Assembly (NCBI GenBank): GCA_030430575.1
Contig: JAUIKF010000052.1
Span: 1-61,064 of the forward strand
Reading direction: 5' to 3'
DNA from: Bacteroidia bacterium
Lineage (GTDB): Bacteria > Bacteroidota > Bacteroidia > J057
Length of the DNA: 61,064 nucleotides
This document shows positions 33,794 through 41,303 of the stretch, piece by piece; position 1 is the stretch's first letter; the number at the start of each line of letters is the position of its first letter. Under the pieces are notes generated by a model, which worked only from the letters and a program-made list of their open reading frames with translations, was not told the origin of the DNA and made no database searches. The translations under genes and the position numbers were made by a program.

Positions 33794-35284
33794 TTACAGA
33801 CACATCAGGTATTCTGCAATCGCATCCTTCTCTTCTTCTGAAAGCTTAAGTTCGAGGACTAGGTTAAAAAATTCTACGGCATCGTCAAGGGTAGGGAGTC
33901 GATCATCATGCAGGTAAGGCGGCGAATCTTTAATTCCCCTTAGCGGGAAATTCTTAATTGGGCCTTCTGGTCTGCCCTTATAAAACCTTTCTACCTGAAG
34001 GTCATACATTTGATCATCTACAAAAGCTGGCCCGTAATGACATGTTCCACATTTTGCCTTTCCCCAAAAGAGCGTTTCTCCCAGCAATTCTTTTTCAGTA
34101 GCTTTAGCAGGAATCAATTTTCCTAAAGGGTCTAATTTAGGTGCAGGCGGAAAATCAAGCATGGCATTAAAATCTCCCATCCTGTTTGCAACAGATTTCT
34201 GATGTGCTCTTGGTCCAATATGTTGCATCATCCCTGGATCTCCATCAAAATATTCTTCAATTTCTGCAAAATGATCCATACTTCTGATCGACCGTTTGGA
34301 ACCTAGTTGCATCAAATTGTAGTTCCCTCTCATAGAAGGAGTTCCAACCCGAAGCCTTGCCAAATGTGGCCGACTATCAGGAGATAATTCAAATGCACCA
34401 TTGGTGTGGCCGTTTACATGGCAGGAGAAGCAAGAAACACCTGCACTAGCTTCTAAAGTTACCCTGTGGGTAGTATGATTGAACCAGGTTGTAGGGGTAG
34501 GCCTGACCAGTTCTTTTAGCCCTTCCATCTGTTCAGGAGTGAGCAAACCATTAAATATTTCGTAATAATTGCTTATGGTTACTTCTTGGCCTTTGGTTAC
34601 ATCTCCGAGTTCTTTATGATTAGACAGGAACATAGGAGGTGGAAACTCTGGCAGGTATTCATCAGGGTAATCATGATCTACATCTATTCGCATATGCTCT
34701 GGATGCGCCTCATTCCAATTATCGGGAAAAACCATGTGAGCAGTAGATGCTAATGGATGGGCTAAGGGTTTGAAGGGGAAAAGATCCCTTTCCTTTATTT
34801 CTTCAGGCGATAGGCTGGCTAATTCTTCATAAGATGTTATTCCTTTGGGCAAGCGGGAAACAGGACCTCTCATGATTTTATTCCTTCCCCCAGACATGAA
34901 CTTGTTAGGATATGCTTCTCCATTAAAATCAAACCTAGAGTTCATGTAGGCCCTAATATCCTTCATCAGTTCAGGTTTTTGTTTTTTGTGAAATGCTACC
35001 CATTCATCCCAGCTCATGGGCAGTTCTGGATTCATGAATGAAGTATTTCCTTTTCCTGCATATCTCCATAAATCAAAAGGGGTTCTTTCTCCTTTTTTAA
35101 CATCGGGATAGGGCATTAAGGAATCAACATGACCTGAGCCCAGGCCATAATCAGGCTCTTGGTAATTCTCGATAACTGCTCCAGGGGATTGTAATAAATG
35201 TAATCCCAGTTCCTCAACAACTTTAAATCCTACTAAGATAAAAGCTACTAAGATCAGTAGTATGGTAGTCCGTTTTCTATTCAT
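33794..35284 (-). CDS. di-haem cytochrome c, CcP/MauG-like (transposon cargo)
   Basis: A 496-residue exported protein anchored by one N-terminal helix (TTILLILVAFILVGFKVV). It has two covalent haem motifs, CFSCH (near residue 283) and CGTCH (near residue 415). The end reads FPLRGIKDSPPYLHDDRLPT and EEEKDAIAEYL, typical of cytochrome c peroxidase/MauG-like proteins (PYLHDGR-type segment). The 270-residue N-terminal part is unusual for simple CcP proteins and is not recognised. It is only 9 bases downstream of the tyrosine recombinase and is probably co-transcribed with it. It may detoxify peroxide or oxidise an envelope substrate. Confidence 0.8.
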   Translation of the reverse strand: MNRKRTTILLILVAFILVGFKVVEELGLHLLQSPGAVIENYQEPDYGLGSGHVDSLMPYPDVKKGERTPFDLWRYAGKGNTSFMNPELPMSWDEWVAFHKKQKPELMKDIRAYMNSRFDFNGEAYPNKFMSGGRNKIMRGPVSRLPKGITSYEELASLSPEEIKERDLFPFKPLAHPLASTAHMVFPDNWNEAHPEHMRIDVDHDYPDEYLPEFPPPMFLSNHKELGDVTKGQEVTISNYYEIFNGLLTPEQMEGLKELVRPTPTTWFNHTTHRVTLEASAGVSCFSCHVNGHTNGAFELSPDSRPHLARLRVGTPSMRGNYNLMQLGSKRSIRSMDHFAEIEEYFDGDPGMMQHIGPRAHQKSVANRMGDFNAMLDFPPAPKLDPLGKLIPAKATEKELLGETLFWGKAKCGTCHYGPAFVDDQMYDLQVERFYKGRPEGPIKNFPLRGIKDSPPYLHDDRLPTLDDAVEFFNLVLELKLSEEEKDAIAEYLMCL

Positions 35285-35293
35285 AGATTAAAA

Positions 35294-35992
35294 TTATTTA
35301 TACGATATTTTATGGGTTGCTTTTCGAAAGGCCTCTTGCGTGTCAATAGCAGCTGTATGTGTATACACCTGTGTTGTATTGGGGAGTTCATGGCCTAAAA
35401 ATACCTGCAAATGATCCTTTCCCATTCCATTTTCTGCTAAAAAAGTAGCCCTGGTATGTCGTAGGGTATGAGGGGTTACTTCTATAGACTTGATGTCTGC
35501 TGAGTGGGCAATTTCTTTTACGATCTGCTGAATTCTACGATTAGTAAACCTACTTCCTCGCTGACTTCTAAAAACAGGGCCCGTCTTTCTTTCCTTAAGA
35601 TGTGTTGATAAAAGGCGCATCAATTGCTGCTCTATGGGTACTTCCCTCCTTTTTTCCCCCTTTCCAGAGCGAATAATGATTCTCAATTCCTCGAAATAAA
35701 TATCATCTGCATTTAAGGAGGTAAATTCATCTACTCTTGTCGCCGTTTCAAACAAGGTCTGCATCATCAGGCCAATCTGCGATGATTTTTCATAGGCTGC
35801 ATGGATGAAGGCTTGATATTCCTGCCTGGACATACGCTTTACCGTTCCCTTGTTTTTCTTCCCTGGTTTTAGCTCAATCTTTTTTCTGACTTCCTTAAAA
35901 ATGTACTGTGATTGGCTATAAGTAACATTCTCCTTCGCGAATTTTTTGGCAATGAGATTGATGATATGCTTAAAATCCGGGGAATTTACCAT
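35294..35992 (-). CDS. tyrosine recombinase, TnpI/XerC-like (transposon resolvase)
   Basis: A 232-residue site-specific recombinase. The catalytic set appears complete: Arg in TATRVDEFTSLN (~86), Lys in SGKGEKRREVP (~111), His and Arg in TPHTLRHTRATF (~175 and ~178), His in FLGHELPNTTQ (~201) and Tyr in VYTHT (~210). The N-terminal SAM-like domain is short (~45 residues). Tn3-family elements of the Tn4430 group use such a recombinase (TnpI) to resolve cointegrates instead of a serine resolvase. Its position next to a candidate resolution site and the tnpA remnant supports that role; it could instead be an unrelated integrase. Confidence 0.87.
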   Translation of the reverse strand: MVNSPDFKHIINLIAKKFAKENVTYSQSQYIFKEVRKKIELKPGKKNKGTVKRMSRQEYQAFIHAAYEKSSQIGLMMQTLFETATRVDEFTSLNADDIYFEELRIIIRSGKGEKRREVPIEQQLMRLLSTHLKERKTGPVFRSQRGSRFTNRRIQQIVKEIAHSADIKSIEVTPHTLRHTRATFLAENGMGKDHLQVFLGHELPNTTQVYTHTAAIDTQEAFRKATHKISYK

Positions 35993-36102
35993 TTCGCATT
36001 CTATTTTTGAGAAGCGAAAAGGTAGCGGTTTTTGAGAGAAGTGCCAAGCATTTTTCTTAAAAATATGGCTGATTAATTCGCACTCTGCCTCTTATGCGAA
36101 AT
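35991..36102. other. candidate internal resolution site
   Basis: Four similar motifs lie in 112 bases: ATTTCGCAT (35991), AGCGAAA (36013), ATTCGCA (36076) and ATGCGAAAT (36094). The first and last are exact inverted copies; TTCGCATTCT and AGAAGCGAA form a nearby inverted pair. In Tn4430 the TnpI site is of similar size and also has several short recognition motifs (established knowledge). The last motif is the very start of the truncated tnpA frame. Confidence 0.5.
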
Positions 36103-36843
36103 CTTTTAATCCCTACCGACTCCCATGGACAGACTGAAGCGGTTTTTGGCCTCACGCATTTGCTGGGTTTTGGGTTTGCCCCACGAATTGCTAAACTCTA
36201 TAAACAACAGATCTATAGTTTTACCAAACGAAAAAACTATGAAGAGTTGAAATACAAAATTCTGCCAGATGGTTATATCAACACACAACTTATTGAAGAA
36301 AATTGGGATCAGATACTCAGATTGGTTACTTCCATTAAGCTGAAGGTCTGTACAGCTTCCCAGATTTTTAAGCGGTTAAACTCCTATTCCCGTCAGCATC
36401 CTGTCTATCAAGCCCTCAAAGAATTTGGTAAAATCATCAAAAGCCTTTATGTCCTTCAATATATTGATGACCTAGAACTCCGCCAGATGGTTCAGAAACA
36501 ACTCAACAAAATTGAACATGCCAATAGGTTTTCCAATGCGATCTTCTTCAATAATGGAGGTGAAATGATCTTTCCTACTCGCCAGGAACAGCGGCTTGCT
36601 GAGGCCTGTAAAAGGCTGATCAAAAGTGCCATTGTATGTTGGAATTATTTATATCTATCCAAGAAAATTGCGGAGACAGAATTAGGAGAACGAAGACAGA
36701 AACTTCTCAAAGCCATCAAGTCGAAATCGCCAATGACCTGGCAGCATATTTACTTTCATGGGCTTTATGATTTTTCTGAAGAAAAACTCGCTGATTCATA
36801 TAGCTTGGCTTATGCCCAGTATATCAACCTGAAACTCGCTTAG
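36094..36843 (+). pseudogene. tnpA: Tn3-family transposase TnpA, C-terminal fragment
   Basis: A 249-residue open frame matching only the last quarter of TnpA, usually ~950-1000 residues. It starts at the motif around the second catalytic Asp (PTDSHGQTEAVFGLTHLLGF, then APRI) and continues with ENWDQILRLVTSIKLK, TASQIFKRLNSYSR, LNKIEHANRF (third catalytic residue, Glu ~141) and the end motif MTWQHIYFHGLYDF. The first catalytic Asp and all DNA-binding domains are missing, so it should be inactive. An in-frame stop at 36070-36072 closes the frame upstream. It ends just inside the right inverted repeat, the normal place for tnpA. Confidence 0.88.
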
Positions 36844-36849
36844 AAAATG

Positions 36850-36882
36850 TGAGACATTTCATCCTTTTGTTGGGCAGAGACC
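36850..36882 (-). repeat. right terminal inverted repeat
   Basis: Reverse complement of the left end except for three bases (ATG for CAA). It directly abuts the target duplication TCATTT at 36883-36888. It also supplies the last 13 codons (ending KDEMSHIF) and stop of the interrupted rloB frame. Confidence 0.88.
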
Positions 36883-36888
36883 TCATTT
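36883..36888. repeat. target-site duplication, right copy (TCATTT)
   Basis: Pairs with 31879-31884. These bases belong to the native rloB codons (minus strand A-AAT-GA). Confidence 0.85.
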
Positions 36889-37374
36889 AGCATATCAATA
36901 TACCGATGCCTCCTAATCGCTGCATCAAAATAGATAAAATGCAACAGGTACCAAAGTTCAAAAGCCTCGTTCGAAAAAGCGCAGTGAACATCTTGCGTTT
37001 TTGCTATAGCTATTGCCTCGTTTACCCGTTGTGAGGGAAAGGAATCCCTATCAAAAACAGCCCACACTTCATCAAAATTGGGATTAACAGGGTTACGACT
37101 TCGAATCTCTCGGAATTGAATCGCCTTATTGACAACAGAAAGGGTATTAGCCCCTTCACCAACAATATCAATTGTGTCGAGCATATTAGGGGGGAGTTTT
37201 TGCCTAAATGCCTCAAAATAGGAAGGTTCAGTTCGTTCCCCTTCACATACGATCAAGAAGTACTTGCGCTCCTTCTTTTCTCCTTCCTTTCGTTTGTCGG
37301 GCGTTTTGCTTTCAGCTAATTCATTCAAGAAGGCAGAAAAGTTGAACGCCTCCGAGCGTTGTTTCTTTGGCATA

Positions 37375-38655
37375 TCAGGGCATGGCTTGGGTCAAGTCCT
37401 CAATAAATGGAATCCCACCATATCTTCCTTTTAGGTAGTTTTTATCAAATGGTGTTTCTTTTCGCGGCTTAAATTCAGCGAGGGAAAACAGCTGAGAGCC
37501 TCCAAATTCGTCTTTTTCGAGAAAATAAACTTGGTCTCTTCTGATCATTTTTTGATCTAACAGATTGGTGTCATGTGTGGTGAAAATCATCTGGCCACTT
37601 GGGTTTTTGGTTGAATTGAATAGGTCGATAATTCCCTTTGTAAGCAAAGGGTGCATACGCGCATCCAATTCATCAACAATGATGGTTTTTCCTTGGAGAA
37701 TTGCTGTCAGAAAAACGCCCAACAGATTAAAAAACTTTTTAGTGCCTTCTGAGCCAGAAATCTCCAAACTAAGGTCTACATGGCCCTGAAACTGATTATG
37801 TTCATCAAATGTCTTATGACGTGTTTTGATCATCTTTGGCGTTTCTCCCTCCCTAAGAACCCTGGACACATCTTGCAGAAAAGAATAGTTCCTCCCCCTT
37901 GCCGGTGGCCTCGCAGGGTAATATTTCCCATTAGTTGGTTCATTTTCCTCAATCAAGATGCCTTCAATACCCAAATCTGCTTGGCCAATAATATGAGAAA
38001 CTAATGCTAAATTCTCTTCATTGCTCAAAAATTCGAGCGTCTCTGCAGCATATAATGTATCTCGAAGCCCATGGATCACTTCTAATTGATTAAACCAATC
38101 AATTAGGGAAACCGCTTTTTCTACATTAAACTGCCCACATACTGAGGAAAATAGGGCATTGTTTCTGGTTTTGCTCTCAAGACCTCTTGCTTCTTTGAAC
38201 CGATCAAAGACTTTTATATCGTCTCCTTTTCTAAGGAATAATGGATATTCTTTTCTCTTGGGGCTTTCCAAAAACCACTCAGCGTGAATCCTATTTTCAT
38301 CTGCCGTAAATCCGTATCTGAATCTGATATTTTCGTAAAAAAATTCGATTTCAAACTTGCAAGGAGCATTTTCTGTCGAGGTATTGAGAACAAATGGAAA
38401 AACGTTCAACCCTTCCCCTTGCTGCATATTTTTTGAGGAGTTGATGACTAGCCATTTCATGGTTTCTATCCCACTGATGAGATTGGATTTACCACTAGCA
38501 TTGGCTCCATAAATAGCAAGGGTCTTCAATACCCTTAGCTTGGCTATTGAGATCACATTTGTCGATTCAAAATCTGTCATGGAGGCTGCTAATACGTTGA
38601 GGTTTGCGGCTTCCTTAAAAGATTTATAATTTTCAATAATGAATTTTAATAGCAT
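37375..38655 (-). CDS. rloA: RloA-type AAA15 ATPase
   Basis: A 426-residue ATPase of the AAA_15/OLD-like group. The N-terminal Walker A is YGANASGKSN (~50-58). The C-terminal half has the Walker B region TIIVDELDARMHPLL and the switch His in MIFTTHDTNLLDQK. The body between is the usual insertion with coiled-coil character. In PARIS, RloAB and related systems such an ATPase senses a phage trigger and controls a TOPRIM nuclease. Here its partner rloB is split by a transposon, so the ATPase is probably intact but without its effector. Confidence 0.9.
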   Translation of the reverse strand: MLLKFIIENYKSFKEAANLNVLAASMTDFESTNVISIAKLRVLKTLAIYGANASGKSNLISGIETMKWLVINSSKNMQQGEGLNVFPFVLNTSTENAPCKFEIEFFYENIRFRYGFTADENRIHAEWFLESPKRKEYPLFLRKGDDIKVFDRFKEARGLESKTRNNALFSSVCGQFNVEKAVSLIDWFNQLEVIHGLRDTLYAAETLEFLSNEENLALVSHIIGQADLGIEGILIEENEPTNGKYYPARPPARGRNYSFLQDVSRVLREGETPKMIKTRHKTFDEHNQFQGHVDLSLEISGSEGTKKFFNLLGVFLTAILQGKTIIVDELDARMHPLLTKGIIDLFNSTKNPSGQMIFTTHDTNLLDQKMIRRDQVYFLEKDEFGGSQLFSLAEFKPRKETPFDKNYLKGRYGGIPFIEDLTQAMP

Positions 38656-38736
38656 ATATTAGGGTGTTTTTGTAGAAAAAACGCAATTTGCTACACTTTT
38701 ACCCAAATATACTATCTTTTATTCGATTTTTCAAGT

Positions 38737-40365
38737 CTATCGCAACACCAAAAACACCACCTGCGCAATGACAATCTTCAGAATCAGCGCAATCGGAAAG
38801 ATGCGCGTAAAGCCAATCGTCGGCAGGCTGTTTTTTGCACGGACTGTCCCAAATTCAAGAATGGCGGGCTGGTTGGCGACCATGCCTATAAGCAGACTGA
38901 AGGGGATTTTCATAAGCTTATAGCCAAGGGCCATAATAGAGAAAGCCGTGAGCAGGCTGATCACCCCACTAGCCATGAAATACCACAATCCTTCTAGCGA
39001 TAGGCTATCGACAAAAGCGTGACCTGAGCGCACGCCTATGGTGCTGAGCAGAAGGATCAGCCCCAGTTGTTGGAGGGTGACATTGGCGCTGTAGGGCAAG
39101 GTCCAGACGATAGGACCTGTGCGGCGCAAGGCACCGAGGATAAGGCCCACAATCAGTGGCCCGCCAGCATAGCCTAGTTTGAAGCTGATTTGGGAGCCAA
39201 ATTCAAATTCGATATTTCCGAGGATGAGGCCAAGGGCGATGCCCAGGCCAAAGGAAAAGAGGTTGATCTTGCTGGAGGCGTAATAAGAGTCGCCAAAGTA
39301 AGCAGAAAGGGCTTTCAGGTCTTCCCGCCTTGCGATAAAACGAATGCGGTCGCCTAACTCTAACACCGTATCGCCTGTAGCTAGCATGTCCGTATCCCCT
39401 CTTCGAATCCGGGTAATGATGGCATTATACCGCTCGTTGAGGTTGAGCGATGCAAGGGTACGGCCCACCACTTTGGGGTTAGAGATAAAAATCCGCTGGA
39501 CGTCGAACAATTTACGATCATATGCGAGGGTGGAATCAATGGATTCTCCCAGAACAGCCGTCACTTGTGCCAGCTCCTCTTGATTGCCCACAATCATGAC
39601 GGTGTCACCTGCTGACAACACCATATCCCAATGGGCCAAACTGACTTGTCCATCTTGTTTAATTCGCCCAAATATCACCTTCCAATCGTGCTGCTTAAAT
39701 AAATCTCTTAGGGTAATACCCGTAATTTCAGCGTTTGTGACCAAAACGGACGTGCTGGAAAGGTCATTGGCGACAGGGTATTCCTTTCGCAGATCATAGG
39801 CTTCTTTATCGTAATTGACCTTCAGCCATTTTTCAAATAAGACAATGGCAATCATTCCCCCCAAAACGCCCATCGGATAGGAAAAAGAATAGCCTACCAC
39901 GACGTCTTCGAGTAAGGGAGTCGCTGCCGCTGTCTCATAGCTATTGCTGATCAGGTCGATGACCCCTGCCAGGGCTGCCGTATTCGTGGTGCTCCCTGCA
40001 AAAATGCCTGTCACGGCAGATGCTGAAAAGCCAAATAGTAAGCCGAGCAAGGCTGCGACGACACTTGCCATCGTCAAGATGGCAGTGATGAAAACGAAGT
40101 CTCTGAGGCCGTTTTTACGGTAGGCCGCAAAAAAGGCAGGTCCCGAACTCAGTCCGATAGAGTAGACAAAAATCGACAAGCCGATTTGGAGAATGATGTC
40201 AGGGATTTGCAGACTGGGGTCTATCGTGCCAAAAGCCAGCCCTGTAAACAGGATCGCTGCCACCCCCAAAGAATTGCCCTTGATCTTGATATTTCCAATG
40301 AAATAGCCAAGAGCAGCTACAATAAAAAGAAAAAGAATGGGATTTTCGGATAAAGTAGCGACCAT
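38737..40365 (-). CDS. AspT/YidE-type membrane transporter with TrkA-C domains
   Basis: A 542-residue membrane protein of the AAEx (aspartate:alanine exchanger) family: two sets of about five helices (the duplicated domain is seen in IGLSIFVYSIGLSSGPAF and LGLILLLSTIGVRSGHAF) separated by two cytosolic RCK_C domains (ITLRDLFKQHDWKVIFGRI ... LSAGDTVMIVGN; NERYNAIITRIRRGD ... LELGDRIRFIA). Family members exchange amino or dicarboxylic acids; the substrate is unknown here. ATG 40365 (MVATLSENP) is chosen: the longer frame to 40422 only translates a TTTTCAT stutter repeat into Phe/Ile. Confidence 0.87.
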   Translation of the reverse strand: MVATLSENPILFLFIVAALGYFIGNIKIKGNSLGVAAILFTGLAFGTIDPSLQIPDIILQIGLSIFVYSIGLSSGPAFFAAYRKNGLRDFVFITAILTMASVVAALLGLLFGFSASAVTGIFAGSTTNTAALAGVIDLISNSYETAAATPLLEDVVVGYSFSYPMGVLGGMIAIVLFEKWLKVNYDKEAYDLRKEYPVANDLSSTSVLVTNAEITGITLRDLFKQHDWKVIFGRIKQDGQVSLAHWDMVLSAGDTVMIVGNQEELAQVTAVLGESIDSTLAYDRKLFDVQRIFISNPKVVGRTLASLNLNERYNAIITRIRRGDTDMLATGDTVLELGDRIRFIARREDLKALSAYFGDSYYASSKINLFSFGLGIALGLILGNIEFEFGSQISFKLGYAGGPLIVGLILGALRRTGPIVWTLPYSANVTLQQLGLILLLSTIGVRSGHAFVDSLSLEGLWYFMASGVISLLTAFSIMALGYKLMKIPFSLLIGMVANQPAILEFGTVRAKNSLPTIGFTRIFPIALILKIVIAQVVFLVLR

Positions 40366-40381
40366 AGAAGAAGGGAGGAAA

Positions 40382-40490
40382 ATAAAAATGAAAGTAAAAA
40401 TGAAAATGAAAGCATGAAACACAATTGCAAATATGGGTCAATTGGGCGAAATTGTTTAGATTTTGATTTTAATTTTCATTTTGATTGACT
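40382..40490. repeat. inverted AAAATGAAA / TTTTCATTTT stutters in a divergent gap
   Basis: AAATAAAAATGAAAGTAAAA with AAAATGAAAATGAAAG, 45 bases, then GATTTTGATTTTAATTTTCA. The two tracts are mutually complementary in an imperfect way and flank the divergent promoters of the transporter and FMN-reductase genes. Confidence 0.5.
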
Positions 40491-40500
40491 TCTCTCCCTT

Positions 40501-41025
40501 ATGGTCACAGTCATCTCAGGCACCAATAGCAAAGACAATATCTCCTATCAGGTTGCTAGCCTTTATTTAGCTTACCTCCTTCAAAAAGGCCAAAAAGCCC
40601 AACTTTTAGATCTTCGAGACCTGCCCACAGACTTTATCAGTCCAGAGATGTATTATGACCGTGCGCCTTCTTTTGTACAGGTTCAGGATCAATATTTAGT
40701 GCCAACAGAAAAATATGTCATCATCATCCCAGAGTATAATGGGGGCATCCCTGGCATCTTCAAACTCATGCTAGATGCCAGCGATATCAAGACCTGTTTT
40801 TGGGGTAAAAAAGCGAGTATCACGGGTATATCCTCTGGGAGGTCCGGCAATCTGCGTGGTCTAGACACTTTAACCAATATCTTTCACTACCTCAAAATGG
40901 ACGTTTTGCCCAATAAGCTTCCAATCTCACGTATCGAGACTTTTTTGGATGACAACGGCCAATTTTCAGATGAGACTACCCTCAAGTTGATCCACCAGCA
41001 GATGGACCAGTTCATTGCGTTTTGA
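40501..41025 (+). CDS. NADPH-dependent FMN reductase
   Basis: A 174-residue flavodoxin-fold protein. The FMN loop is VISGTNSKDNISYQVA, and YVIIIPEYNGGIPGIFKLML is the PEYN-type segment typical of ChrR/azoreductase-like FMN reductases. ISSGRSGNLRG follows. It probably reduces quinones, nitro compounds or FMN with NADPH. It is not closely related to 20042-20551. The 3' flank is a GAATGA stutter and a dispersed repeat. Confidence 0.9.
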   Translation: MVTVISGTNSKDNISYQVASLYLAYLLQKGQKAQLLDLRDLPTDFISPEMYYDRAPSFVQVQDQYLVPTEKYVIIIPEYNGGIPGIFKLMLDASDIKTCFWGKKASITGISSGRSGNLRGLDTLTNIFHYLKMDVLPNKLPISRIETFLDDNGQFSDETTLKLIHQQMDQFIAF

Positions 41026-41140
41026 GGGGAAATGAGGGAATGATTGGATGAGGGAATGATAGAATGAATTTTGAATGAAGTATCTTTTTGAGTTTGATTT
41101 TTTGGTTCATCGAGGATTTTAGTGGAGGAAAGAAAAAAAA

Positions 41141-41207
41141 CCACCGATAACACAGATTCTCACAGATTTTCTTCTTTAATCCGTGTAAATCTGTGTAATC
41201 CGTGGTG
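41141..41207. repeat. hairpin of the CCACGGATTACAC dispersed repeat
   Basis: The right arm (41171-41205) is the reverse complement of 27334-27368 with two differences; the left arm (CCACCGATAACACAGATTCT) is a degenerate inverted copy. The remaining gap 41026-41303 holds an AATGA stutter and no gene. Confidence 0.65.
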
Positions 41208-41303
41208 AATTTTTGGCGGAAAGTGATCATTCCACTAAATGTCTTGATGAGCGAACTTTTCCCAATATTTTTCTGAACTACTTCCTCCTAATCTTATTTA
41301 CCA

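Larger units (their letters stand above)
31885..36882. mobile_element. Tn3-family-derived transposon with tyrosine recombinase and cargo (4998 bp)
   Basis: Both ends start GGTCTCTGCCCAACAAAAGG, then three unlike bases, then AAATGTCTCA, in inverted orientation (31885-31917 and 36850-36882). Six-base direct repeats flank it. From left to right it holds an ECF sigma gene, a small soluble protein gene, a membrane protein gene, then on the minus strand a di-haem cytochrome c and a tyrosine recombinase, and on the plus strand the C-terminal part of a Tn3 TnpA that ends 6 bases before the right inverted repeat, as is normal in this family. With tnpA truncated it cannot transpose alone. It interrupts rloB. 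Confidence 0.85.
36840..37373 (-). pseudogene. rloB: rloB, 5' fragment (TOPRIM-like nuclease partner)
   Basis: A 177-codon open frame of which the first 164 residues are native RloB and the last 13 come from the transposon end. The RloB family is TOPRIM-like: an acidic residue in FLIVCEGERTEPSYF (~44-49), a DRD motif in VWAVFDRDSFP (~108-110) and SNEAFELWYLLHF. All of these lie in this fragment, but the C-terminal ~69 residues are cut off and encoded at 31668-31884. It starts one base after the rloA stop codon, so the pair is one operon. RloAB pairs are associated with phage defence and restriction loci. Confidence 0.88.

Noticed and set aside
36094-36843. RteC-like conjugative-transposon regulator
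   Set aside because: First impression from the neighbouring integrase; the motifs TDSHGQTE, APRI, LNKIE and WQHIYFHG, and the position next to the inverted repeat, fit Tn3 TnpA instead.
40366-40422. Extra N-terminal membrane helix of the AspT-like transporter
   Set aside because: The Phe/Ile-rich residues are translated stutter repeat; the natural start MVATLSENP follows.
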